Origin: Candidatus Hydrogenedentota bacterium
GTDB lineage: Bacteria > Hydrogenedentota > Hydrogenedentia > Hydrogenedentales > CAITNO01
Length of the DNA stretch: 37,827 nt
Direction: 5' to 3'
Assembly: GCA_012730105.1 (NCBI GenBank)
Contig: JAAYBJ010000044.1
Span: 1-37,827, forward strand
Positions 1 through 7,301 of the stretch are shown here, piece by piece; the first letter of the stretch is position 1; each line of letters starts with the position of its first letter. The notes below the pieces were generated by a model, which was given only the letters and a program-made list of their open reading frames with translations, was not told the DNA's origin and did no database searches. Made by a program: the position numbers and the translations under genes.

Positions 1-34
1 CGTCCTGTATACTGGAGCGGCGAAAGGGTCTCTC

Positions 35-2209
35 ATGAAGACGCTTCCTATTCATTTTCTTGTCGCCATGTTACTGATGCTTGTGTGGGCCGCGGGTGTA
101 CCGGCGCAGCAACCCCGGCTTATCATGTCAGGCGCACCTGAATTTGTGGGTCTCTGCATTGACGCGAATCTGTATATCGTCAAGCAGGAAAATACAATCG
201 TCGCTTACGACATGAACTCCGGGGGAACACGCTGGAGCTATGATGCCTGGCCGCCCGACATGTATCTTCAGGCGCAACAGGGAAAAAACCGGGTGGTTTT
301 GTATGGCAAAGACGAGGAACGGTATAGGGTCGTGGTGTTGGAGAAGGCCTCCGGGAAAGAACTCTGGGAACACACGGAGCGTGCTCCCGATGCTTTCCGG
401 GGTGTGATGGTCCTGCCGGATAGCGACTGGTTCCTGCTGCGGTATGCCCGGGACAAGGCAAGGAACGAGAATCGTGAGGAGGACTACTTCCTGCTTTTTT
501 CACCCGACGGCGCTGGGCGGTACCGCCTGCCGGAGGACTTGTGGCCCCGGGAATGGCAGGAAGAGGGGAAGACGCTCGTGCTGACCGGACCGGGGAAGGA
601 GGGCATCCGCCTGGTGCATTGGGACCTGGAAACCAATACCACGAGGGACATCGGCACTTACAGCGACGGGCTCTATAGTGGCCGCCTGCATTCCGGCCGC
701 CTCCTGCTGTACCGCTATCTTAAGGAGAAGCAACCGCAGCATACCCTGAAGGTGGTGGACGGTGATTCGGGCCGCCTGTTGCGCCAGGTAGCACTGCCGG
801 GCGACATCGGGAGCCCACCGATACTGGCCGGGGACGGGAAAGCGATGCTGGCCCTCGCCAACACCGGGGACCGCCTGTGGATGCTCGACACTGGGGATGA
901 CAAGGTACTGGCGACACTCCATCAACCCGGCCACGAATTTCTCCTCACCTCTGTCGACACGGACGCATCGGGCCGCATTTGGGTAGTCTCCCGTGACGAC
1001 CAAAACCAAATCTACTTGTGGCCGGTGGAACCGGGTACGGCTCCCCGAAAGATTTTCGACCGGGGGCCGTTTCTTTCCGGATATCCCATTAAAATTATTC
1101 CACCCCACGTCATTACCGTGACCCACAGCGACAACGGCATCACCACACTTCACGCCTACAATTTTGAGGAGCGGCGTGTTGCTGCAGTATGGAAACCTTC
1201 GTCGACCGGCTATCTTCATAATGCGTTGCCCTGCGCTTCCATGCGGCGCTGCGCCGTGATGTTGCCGGGCAGCGACCAGGCCCAGCGTTATGGCGGTTAT
1301 AAGTGGGAAATTCTCGAGTCGGGCGCTTCTGAACCGCTTGTGAACGTTGAGAACACCTGGGCACTGACCTTGTCACCAGACGGCGAATACGCGGTAGCAC
1401 CGCCCCCGGAAAAAGCCGCCGTACTTATCCGGGTTTCCACGGGCGAAAAAATCTACGAATTTCCCCTGGATGATGAGGCCACCTGGATCTGGGCCGCATT
1501 TGCATCGGACAGCAGGACGGTGGCCGTATATGGCGGTTTCGACGCCTATACGGTCGTCCGCATCACGGAAGACGGTGTTCGGGAAACGCCGCTGGAGTTC
1601 CACAGAGGAACCTGGCTTTCCGCCCAGTGTTTTTCCCTGGACGGCACGCGCCTGCTAAGCGCCACGCGCGGCGAAGCGTGGCTGCACGACACCACCACCG
1701 GCCGCCTGCTCCATACCTTCGTCGAACCGCAACAACTGCGTTCAGAATATGTGCATACCCCCGAAGTATTCGGCATCAAGATGCCCTTTGTGAATTACCT
1801 CGGCGATCTTGCGGGCAACTTTACCAACCTGGCCAACAGTAAACCCGAGCTGGACGCCGCGTTCATCGGGAACGGCGCGTGGCTGGTGACATTGGCGGAA
1901 TCCCAGTTGATGCGGGTGTGGGACGCCCAGACAGGCCAATCCGTGCACGTTATCGACGTGGGTTTATCCAACACGAGAGACGAACAGGGATTCATGAGAA
2001 ATAGTATAATGCTCAGCGGGAACGGCGCCTACGCGCTGGCGTCCAACAGATTCGATACCCGCGCCACCTTATGGGACCTCAAGACCGGGACGGCCATTAA
2101 AAAGTGGTCCGATTGGAAGGGCCTTTATCAGCCTTGGCATGTCTCTGATGACGGAAAATCCATCTACCTGACCATTGGCAACTCTATGTACTGGCTGGAA
2201 GGAAAATAA
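35..2209 (+). CDS. Secreted WD40/PQQ-like beta-propeller protein
   Basis: A 724-residue exported protein with no enzyme motif; probably a scaffold or sensor working outside the cytoplasm. Residues 1-25 are a typical signal peptide (basic start, hydrophobic core, Ala-x-Ala just before Gln-Gln). The mature part is built of propeller-blade repeats: a PQQ-like blade near residues 53-72 (AYDMNSGGTRW) and WD40-like blades near 548-560 (LHDTTTGRLLHTF), 626-638 (VWDAQTGQSVHVI) and 678-690 (LWDLKTGTAIKKW). The family is known for binding rather than catalysis. The ATG at 35 follows an AAAGGG Shine-Dalgarno-like stretch, and only 34 bases of upstream sequence are in the window, so operon membership is unknown. 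It converges on the minus-strand gene ending at 2225. Gene and propeller fold are secure; the binding partner is unknown. Confidence 0.85.
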   Translation: MKTLPIHFLVAMLLMLVWAAGVPAQQPRLIMSGAPEFVGLCIDANLYIVKQENTIVAYDMNSGGTRWSYDAWPPDMYLQAQQGKNRVVLYGKDEERYRVVVLEKASGKELWEHTERAPDAFRGVMVLPDSDWFLLRYARDKARNENREEDYFLLFSPDGAGRYRLPEDLWPREWQEEGKTLVLTGPGKEGIRLVHWDLETNTTRDIGTYSDGLYSGRLHSGRLLLYRYLKEKQPQHTLKVVDGDSGRLLRQVALPGDIGSPPILAGDGKAMLALANTGDRLWMLDTGDDKVLATLHQPGHEFLLTSVDTDASGRIWVVSRDDQNQIYLWPVEPGTAPRKIFDRGPFLSGYPIKIIPPHVITVTHSDNGITTLHAYNFEERRVAAVWKPSSTGYLHNALPCASMRRCAVMLPGSDQAQRYGGYKWEILESGASEPLVNVENTWALTLSPDGEYAVAPPPEKAAVLIRVSTGEKIYEFPLDDEATWIWAAFASDSRTVAVYGGFDAYTVVRITEDGVRETPLEFHRGTWLSAQCFSLDGTRLLSATRGEAWLHDTTTGRLLHTFVEPQQLRSEYVHTPEVFGIKMPFVNYLGDLAGNFTNLANSKPELDAAFIGNGAWLVTLAESQLMRVWDAQTGQSVHVIDVGLSNTRDEQGFMRNSIMLSGNGAYALASNRFDTRATLWDLKTGTAIKKWSDWKGLYQPWHVSDDGKSIYLTIGNSMYWLEGK

Positions 2210-2224
2210 CGGTCCAGCCGGGGT

Positions 2225-3154
2225 TCAGCGGGCCTTTCGGACACGGTCCAGCATGCCCGCAAAGGAGAATTCCGGTTCCTGGACGCCCAGCCGCAGGCCG
2301 ATGGTGCGCTCCAAGACCACCCAGGTGCCGTCACGCTTGACCGCGTTGTCCCAGCGGACAATGCCGTAACAGTCCTCCCCCTTCCGCGCGAAAAAAAACC
2401 GCTCGCGCCCGGCATCCTGCTGCATGCACTGGTTGATCACGATGGCCTCGTCAAAAGCAGTAAAAGCGGTATCAGGCGCATACCCGTCCGGACAAGGGCC
2501 GTCAAAGAACGTGCTGAAGGACGCCTGCCGCTCAAGAAACACCGCATTATCGAGGAAGCGCTCCTGCCACCGGGGCGCGGTCCGGTCATGATACCCGTTC
2601 CAGGTGTTGCAGATATAGGTGTTGATGCAGCCACTGTGCCGCCACGCAGTGGAGGCCTCGAGGGGGGCGAAAACGCGGCCCAGGCGCCAGTCCTCCCGTT
2701 CCCCCGCTTCCACAAAAAGCCGGAACCTGTCGGGACGCGGGTCCCAGACGAGGCTATCGGGCCCATCCACGGGCGTACGCGGCGGAAAGGTTTCCATATG
2801 CAGGCGGACCAGCGTGTCGTCATAGGTGAAAATCTCCCCATAATAGTCCGCGTTCAGGGCGTCCTTGCGCCACAGGACCACCTTGTATTCGGGAACAACC
2901 CATGTGCGAAAACACTGGGTATCGGGAATTACAGCCTGCCACGGCGCACCGTCTCCATCGCGACGCTGTGCGTGGGTAACGATGTACTGTTCCAGCGGGA
3001 GGGTACAGTCCATGAACCGGAGCATTTCCGGCAGCGGATCGGCAACGGCGGCAACGCACAACAGCAACGCCGCACACAAAGGTCTCAAAAACGGGGCGTG
3101 AAAACAGGCGTTGCTGGTTCCCGCAGAACGTATTTCCCCTGAAACGATCAGCAT
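2225..3154 (-). CDS. Secreted protein of unknown function
   Basis: I do not recognise this 309-residue protein. Codons 17-39 encode a hydrophobic stretch (PLCAALLLCVAAVADP) that looks like a signal peptide, preceded by an unusually long polar start, so translation may begin later, for example at an in-frame TTG just before that stretch. The mature part is rich in Trp, Asp and Phe and has scattered cysteines (CINTYICNTWNGYHD near its middle), as expected for an extracytoplasmic beta-rich protein with possible disulfides. The annotated ATG overlaps the end of the isomerase-like gene upstream by 7 bases (ATGCTGA), so the two genes are probably translationally coupled. It is the last gene of the long minus-strand block. 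Confidence is good that it is a gene and poor for function. Confidence 0.7.
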   Translation of the reverse strand: MLIVSGEIRSAGTSNACFHAPFLRPLCAALLLCVAAVADPLPEMLRFMDCTLPLEQYIVTHAQRRDGDGAPWQAVIPDTQCFRTWVVPEYKVVLWRKDALNADYYGEIFTYDDTLVRLHMETFPPRTPVDGPDSLVWDPRPDRFRLFVEAGEREDWRLGRVFAPLEASTAWRHSGCINTYICNTWNGYHDRTAPRWQERFLDNAVFLERQASFSTFFDGPCPDGYAPDTAFTAFDEAIVINQCMQQDAGRERFFFARKGEDCYGIVRWDNAVKRDGTWVVLERTIGLRLGVQEPEFSFAGMLDRVRKAR

Positions 3155-3978
3155 GCCGCCAGAGATTTTAAGTGCTCAATACTTCTCGCGGCCTGCTCCA
3201 CAGTGCCGCATTCGACGGACAGCACGATATCGCGCGGGGCGTGCCGGCAGCGTTCGATGACGCCGGCCCAGTCAATGACGCCGTCGCCGCAAGCGCAGCC
3301 GACGGGCGTGCCGGTCACCTTGCCCCGTTCCGAGGAAGACTGCTGAACGGAAATATCCTTGCCGTGCAGGTGCACCAGCCGGTCCAGCACATGATCCAGC
3401 CAGACGAGGGGATCTTCACCGGACAGGTAGCTGTTCCCGGTGTCAAAGTTGATGCCAATCATGGGTGAATCCACCAGCGCATAGATACGGTCCAGCCCGG
3501 CCGGGCTCTTGCTGTACTGCTGATGCGGTTCCAGGCCGATGAAGATGCCCCGGGGCTCGGCGACCAGGGCGGCCTCCTGCAACACGTAACGCATCAGCAC
3601 GTGGTCCTCTTCCACGGTGGTCCACGCGGGCTTGGGGCCTTCATCCGTGTTTATCACGGGCGCGCCGCATTCCGCCGCGAAACGGACCGCCTGCTTGAGG
3701 TACTCCACGCTGATCTCGGGCTTGCAGAGAGGGCAGTGTGCGGACAACCCGGAAAGTTTGACGCCGGCGTTGTCGCAGGCGCGCTTGATGCGCAGCGGGT
3801 CGTCCAGCATGGACACGCTGTGGAAGTACCCCGCTTCACTCAGCAATTCACGCCCCAGATGCACCATGGGCTCCACGTATTCGTAACCCAGTTCCGCGGC
3901 CTTGTTCACGCCCCATTCAAAGGATTTATCTTCGTGGCGGACAAATTCAAGATTGACGCCAAATCCTATCTTTCCCAT
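3148..3978 (-). CDS. Sugar phosphate isomerase/epimerase-like TIM barrel
   Basis: A 276-residue xylose-isomerase-like TIM-barrel protein, the superfamily that includes D-tagatose/D-psicose 3-epimerase, hydroxypyruvate isomerase and endonuclease IV. Hallmarks follow in order: a cluster with Glu in VEPMVH near residue 37, GLEPHQQ (first metal Glu) in the middle, NFDTGNS (metal Asp), HLHGKD (metal His) and SVECG (second metal Glu). These would bind one divalent metal used in aldose-ketose isomerisation or epimerisation. The reading frame extends upstream to 4080, but the ATG at 3978 starts directly at the barrel's first strand (MGKIGFGVN) and has an AAAGGA ribosome-binding site, so I start it there. 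It overlaps the next gene by 7 bases. Substrate cannot be read from sequence; a carbohydrate role is likely. Confidence 0.85.
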   Translation of the reverse strand: MGKIGFGVNLEFVRHEDKSFEWGVNKAAELGYEYVEPMVHLGRELLSEAGYFHSVSMLDDPLRIKRACDNAGVKLSGLSAHCPLCKPEISVEYLKQAVRFAAECGAPVINTDEGPKPAWTTVEEDHVLMRYVLQEAALVAEPRGIFIGLEPHQQYSKSPAGLDRIYALVDSPMIGINFDTGNSYLSGEDPLVWLDHVLDRLVHLHGKDISVQQSSSERGKVTGTPVGCACGDGVIDWAGVIERCRHAPRDIVLSVECGTVEQAARSIEHLKSLAAC

Positions 3979-4140
3979 GGTCGGTTTCCTTTTCTGGTGG
4001 TTGTTTGAATTCCCGCGACATATTCGAATGGTATTGACTTGACACCTAGTCACCCAATAACGACTTAACGTTAGATCCATGACTTACTGTTGTTCAAAGC
4101 ATCCGCGCCCGCTCACAAGCATAAGGCTTATGAATCGTGT

Positions 4141-4193
4141 CTCGTGCATCGTAATCGTGTATTTGCTTCTCTTTTTCGATTACGAGATACGAG
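4141..4193. repeat. Intergenic inverted repeat (hairpin)
   Basis: Arms at 4141-4157 and 4177-4193 pair as CTCGT-gca-TCGTAATCG with CGATTACGA-gat-ACGAG, leaving a three-base internal bulge and a 19-base loop. On the minus strand the motif GTGCTCGTA occurs twice just before the hairpin (within about 4189-4210). It lies in the gap between the HD gene (ending 4222) and the isomerase gene (starting 3978). No T-run follows on the minus strand, so it is not a classical terminator. It resembles dispersed intergenic palindromes more than an operator. Confidence 0.6.
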
Positions 4194-4221
4194 CACAATC
4201 TACGAGCACGAAAAATATAGG

Positions 4222-4800
4222 TCAACGCGGACGTTGTTTTCCCGCCTTATGGCAAATCGCGTCAAAGAGCGCCGACACGGGTGCGATGCCCATATCATTA
4301 AAATTGCCGGGTTTCTGCCAGAACTCTTCCAGGCAGCCGCGCTGTTCCTTCTCGTAACACAGCACCTTGAGCATCATCTGCGCCTTGTCCAGCGCACGCA
4401 GCAGACGGGCCTCGCTGGTCTTCCCCGCGAGAAATTCGTCGTGCAACGCGGAATAATAGGCGGGAAACTTTTCAAACAGTTCGTTGAAAACGCCCTGTTC
4501 GGCCTTTTCCTTGGCGTCGCCCAGCCATGCGTTGGCCACGGGCATGGGAATATCCATCAATTTCGCTTCGGACAAATCATGCACCAGCGCCATGGCCAGC
4601 ACTTTGCCCTGGTCATAGTCTTCGGGATGTTCACGAACGAACATCAGCGCCAGAGTGGCCAGGAAATGGCTGTGGGCGGCGACGGATTCGGGGTCGGGCA
4701 CCCCCCGGAGCAGAAAGCCGGCCCGGGGTACCCGATCCAGAGAATGAATACGCCAAAATAGCTGCAGCACGTCTTCAGCAAAGTTCGTAAAATCCCTCAA
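4222..4800 (-). CDS. HD-domain phosphohydrolase (YfbR/HDDC2-like)
   Basis: A 192-residue HD-superfamily protein of the 5'-deoxynucleotidase YfbR/HDDC2 type, which removes phosphate from deoxynucleoside monophosphates using a divalent metal. The metal-binding residues are visible: His43 in ESVAAHSHFLA, the His74-Asp75 pair in ALVHDLSEA with Glu78, and a later Asp in RALDKAQMML. Length matches the family. The start is a TTG at 4800, sharing the four bases TTGA with the stop of the DnaA-like gene; an AGAGGAG Shine-Dalgarno eight bases upstream supports this non-ATG start and implies tight translational coupling. The exact substrate (dNMP or another phosphate ester) is inferred from family only. 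Confidence 0.85.
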   Translation of the reverse strand: MRDFTNFAEDVLQLFWRIHSLDRVPRAGFLLRGVPDPESVAAHSHFLATLALMFVREHPEDYDQGKVLAMALVHDLSEAKLMDIPMPVANAWLGDAKEKAEQGVFNELFEKFPAYYSALHDEFLAGKTSEARLLRALDKAQMMLKVLCYEKEQRGCLEEFWQKPGNFNDMGIAPVSALFDAICHKAGKQRPR

Positions 4801-6023
4801 GACGGCCGCTCCTCTTCCAGGTTTGGAGTTGTCAGGAATTCCTCCTGGGATTGCCGCTCTTCCTGCAGCCCAGGGTCGTCGGAAAATTCGTCAAGCAAGG
4901 GGGGCAGCTCCGCCCCCTGCGTCACGGGAACCTTGCTTTCAAGGGCTTCCAGTTGTCCGGCAATGGCATCCAGTGTTTTCCTGGACTCCGCGTACAGCGC
5001 CTCATCCTGTGCGCCCGATTCCACACGCACGGCGTTTTTGGCCAGCCCCGCCACGGTTTCACGGATCCCGCTGATCACGCTGTTCACCTCCAACTCCTGC
5101 TTTTCCAGCGCTTCGGCGAGCTTTTGTGATGTGTCGCGCAGATGCCTGATTTCCTCATCCTTTACGGCGATAACCCGCCTGGCCTCATCCAGGTCTTCCA
5201 GATCGCCGTTTATGGCGGTGTTGCCGATCAGGGAAACGGTACCGCGACCCTCCCCCCCGGCGGTCGCTGCGGCCAACACATGATCCGCCGCCTTCGACAG
5301 GGCTTCAAAACGTTCCTCATACAGGGCCTTCTGCTTTTCAAAGCGTTGCAGGATCTGGGCAACGCCATTTTGCCAGGCTTCGACCTCTTCGGGAGATACG
5401 ACAGGTTCCTGTCCACGCCAGGGGCCTTCCCCCTGCGCGCCCTTCGGCAGGCCCGCGCCGCTTTCCTCCAACGTGGCAATTTTGCGCTTGAGCATGACAA
5501 TCTGCTGCAGGGCCGCTTCCGGAATGGCGGAGTCGTTGTTCTTCGGCAGCGCTTTCATGCCGATGATGACGCCGCTGTTCAAAAAGGCCTTCAGTTTTCC
5601 GCTGAGCATGGGCAGCACGTTGGGATGAATCTGGGTGGCCAGCACGGCGGTATGGCCGTACTCATTCACAACATAGAGAACCCGCTCCAAATCAGCGATG
5701 TCCCTGGGTGAAAAGAGGTGCAGGTCGTCCACCAGCAACACCACGGGCATGCCCGAGGTCAATTTGTCGGGAACCACGGCCAGGTCCTTAACCTTGGCAG
5801 GGAAATCAGAGGCGGAAATCAGGGCCACGCCCACGTTCACCTTGTTCGTGCGGTAATGATTCACAAGCGCCCACAAGAGGTGGCTTTTGCCCGCACCCGA
5901 TTCACCCAACAGCACAATCGGGGATTTGCGCTCCCCTTCGAAATGGGCCAACCTGAAACAACTGTCATAGGCGTTCTGGTTGGACGCGTGATTGATGAAA
6001 TTATCGAAGGTCAAGCCTTTCAT
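4797..6023 (-). CDS. DnaA-like P-loop ATPase with coiled-coil C-terminus
   Basis: A 408-residue cytoplasmic ATPase. Residues 4-20 (LTFDNFINHASNQNAYD) resemble the start of the DnaA AAA+ module, followed by Walker A GESGAGKS (40-47) and Walker B VVLLVDD (94-100). After the P-loop core the DnaA box-VII region is altered: where DnaA has an SRF motif carrying an arginine, this protein reads KAFLNSGVIIGM. No DnaA DNA-binding domain IV is seen. From about residue 170 the chain becomes charged and heptad-like (MLKRKIATLEE; RRVIAVKDEEIRHLRDTSQK), indicating long coiled coils up to about residue 370, ending in an acidic tail. So it is not the replication initiator itself; a scaffold, localisation or loader-type role is possible. 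The ATG at 6023 has an AGGAG site and fits the family start better than the upstream ATG at 6068. It overlaps the HD gene by one TTGA. Confidence 0.85.
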   Translation of the reverse strand: MKGLTFDNFINHASNQNAYDSCFRLAHFEGERKSPIVLLGESGAGKSHLLWALVNHYRTNKVNVGVALISASDFPAKVKDLAVVPDKLTSGMPVVLLVDDLHLFSPRDIADLERVLYVVNEYGHTAVLATQIHPNVLPMLSGKLKAFLNSGVIIGMKALPKNNDSAIPEAALQQIVMLKRKIATLEESGAGLPKGAQGEGPWRGQEPVVSPEEVEAWQNGVAQILQRFEKQKALYEERFEALSKAADHVLAAATAGGEGRGTVSLIGNTAINGDLEDLDEARRVIAVKDEEIRHLRDTSQKLAEALEKQELEVNSVISGIRETVAGLAKNAVRVESGAQDEALYAESRKTLDAIAGQLEALESKVPVTQGAELPPLLDEFSDDPGLQEERQSQEEFLTTPNLEEERPS

Positions 6024-6148
6024 GGCAGTACTCCTGTGCCTGGCGCCGGATACCGGGCTTCTTTCCATGCCTTCCCAGCCCTGCCTGCGCCTTTAAAGCG
6101 GCAAGGCTGTTTCTGTGCGATTGTATCCGGATTGCGGCCCGTAGTCAA

Positions 6149-6925
6149 CTAGAGCTTCAGTCCCGCACCGTTGTCGCGGTCCTGCCGCAGTTTCCATAAT
6201 TTCGCGTATTTGGTGAAAACGGAAAATGCGGACAGGCCGCAAAGCACCGCGCCATGATACCCGTCCAGGAAACCACGGCGCAGCACATACATTTTCAGGA
6301 ACCGCAGCCCGGGGCGCAGGATCAAATCAGAGAGACCGGCGCGCTTCCCCCGGTCAAAGGCGTCTTGGGCGCCCCAGCTGGTAAATCGCCGCATGGTCGC
6401 GAAATATTCATCGAAGCTGCGGTAGGTGTCGTGATACATGACCTCGTTGATGGTCCCCACTTGCCCGTCCACAATCACTTTGGAATGCACCCGCTTGTCC
6501 AGGTATTTCCCTTTCTCCGTTCTGAACAGACGGAGGTTATAGTCGTGATGCCAACCGCAATGCTGAATCAGTTTGCCAAGGAAATAGGAATGGCGCAGGA
6601 TCTGGTAGCCATCCGGGCCCCCGTCCACGCGGACGATTTCACGAATACGGTTCGCCAGGGCTTCGGAAACCCATTCATCGGCATCCAGCACAAGGGTCCA
6701 TTCCGTGGTTACCTGGGGAAGCGCCCAGTTGCGCTGGGCGGCCGCGTTTTCATATTCGTGAACCGCGACATGGTCCGTGTACCCGCGCGCCGCGACGACG
6801 GCCTCCTCCGGGGCGCGGGCGTCCACCACGCAGAAGATATCGTCCGCCCAGCGCACGCTGTCCAGACACTTGGGCAGGCGGTCATACTGCGGCGGGACCA
6901 GTGTCAATACGGTAACATCATGCAT
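6149..6925 (-). CDS. Family 2 glycosyltransferase (WaaE-like)
   Basis: A 258-residue cytoplasmic or membrane-associated inverting glycosyltransferase of the WaaE/KdtX subgroup, which adds a hexose to a lipopolysaccharide core or related glycan from an NDP-sugar. The subgroup signature is clear: CLDSVRWADDIFCVVD near residues 20-35, RNWALPQVTTEWTLVLDADEW near 65-85 with the metal-binding DAD, and YNLRLFRTEKGKYLDKRVHSK in the acceptor half. The ATG at 6925 is preferred over 6964 because it lies seven bases after AGGAG and opens directly on the first Rossmann strand. It sits downstream of an asparagine synthase and a GT4 enzyme with a repeat-filled 376-bp gap between. Donor and acceptor are unknown. 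Confidence 0.87.
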   Translation of the reverse strand: MHDVTVLTLVPPQYDRLPKCLDSVRWADDIFCVVDARAPEEAVVAARGYTDHVAVHEYENAAAQRNWALPQVTTEWTLVLDADEWVSEALANRIREIVRVDGGPDGYQILRHSYFLGKLIQHCGWHHDYNLRLFRTEKGKYLDKRVHSKVIVDGQVGTINEVMYHDTYRSFDEYFATMRRFTSWGAQDAFDRGKRAGLSDLILRPGLRFLKMYVLRRGFLDGYHGAVLCGLSAFSVFTKYAKLWKLRQDRDNGAGLKL

Positions 6926-6971
6926 CAATACACTCCTGAACGGGACTGTTGAATGGATTGCCATTCTGTAC

Positions 6972-7054
6972 GTTGTTCACGCTTCAGCGTGCCGGGTTTA
7001 GCGGTAAGGCCCAAGTTTACCATGTTGAGCCCGACACACTGAAGTGTGAACAAC
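6972..7054. repeat. REP-like nested inverted repeat
   Basis: The 25-bp arm at 6972-6996 (beginning GTTGTTCACGCTTCAGCGTG) is matched in reverse complement by 7030-7054 (ending CACTGAAGTGTGAACAAC) with about three mismatches. Each arm contains its own small palindrome (CACGCT/AGCGTG and CACACT/AGTGTG), so either one long or two short hairpins can form. The pattern is typical of REP or other small non-autonomous palindromic elements. No transposase is in the window. Confidence 0.65.
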
Positions 7055-7117
7055 ACACAACGCTTCAGAGCGCGACACACCCTGAGGACCGGGTTGTTTG
7101 TAATGAGAAATAATTTT

Positions 7118-7258
7118 GTAGGCCGGGTAGAGCGGGCCTTAACGATTCAAACCGTGATATTTCTATTTCTCCAAAAAATACGTTCAGCACCAGCGACATG
7201 ATCTATCCAAAGCGGAACCCGCCTTTGCGTTGCATGCACAGACGGTGAAGGCGGGTTA
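7118..7258. repeat. Composite intergenic repeat, copy A
   Basis: Begins with GTAGGCCGGGTAGAGCGGG (7118-7136) and ends with a hairpin of AACCCGCCTT (7216-7225) and AAGGCGGGTT (7248-7257). The same two blocks occur at nearly the same spacing (98 versus 97 bases between block starts) at 25260-25400, so these are two diverged copies of one element of about 140 bp. It lies immediately 3' of asnB. Confidence 0.7.
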
Positions 7259-7301
7259 CGCTCTGCTATTTCTACAAGTCCTGTTTTTTTATACCCGGAA
7301 T

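Larger units (their letters stand above)
6926..7301. other. Repeat-filled intergenic gap between asnB and GT2
   Basis: This 376-bp stretch has no convincing gene. It contains a palindromic REP-like pair (6972-7054), a related third motif (CGCTTCAGAGCG near 7060-7072), and one copy of a composite repeat (7118-7258) that also occurs at 25260-25400. A 60-codon minus-strand frame at 7147-7329 runs through the repeat and overlaps the end of asnB; I consider it chance. Confidence 0.6.

Noticed and set aside
4035-4052. Operator-like TGACT...AGTCA upstream of the isomerase gene
   Set aside because: The arms are only five bases and no regulator gene is adjacent, so chance is likely.
4090-4761. 223-codon plus-strand frame
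   Set aside because: Antisense to the HD-domain gene, which has all metal ligands and a strong ribosome-binding site.
4797-6023. Replication initiator dnaA and an origin of replication
   Set aside because: The DNA-binding domain IV is missing, a coiled coil takes its place, and I see no DnaA-box cluster or dnaN/gyrB neighbours.
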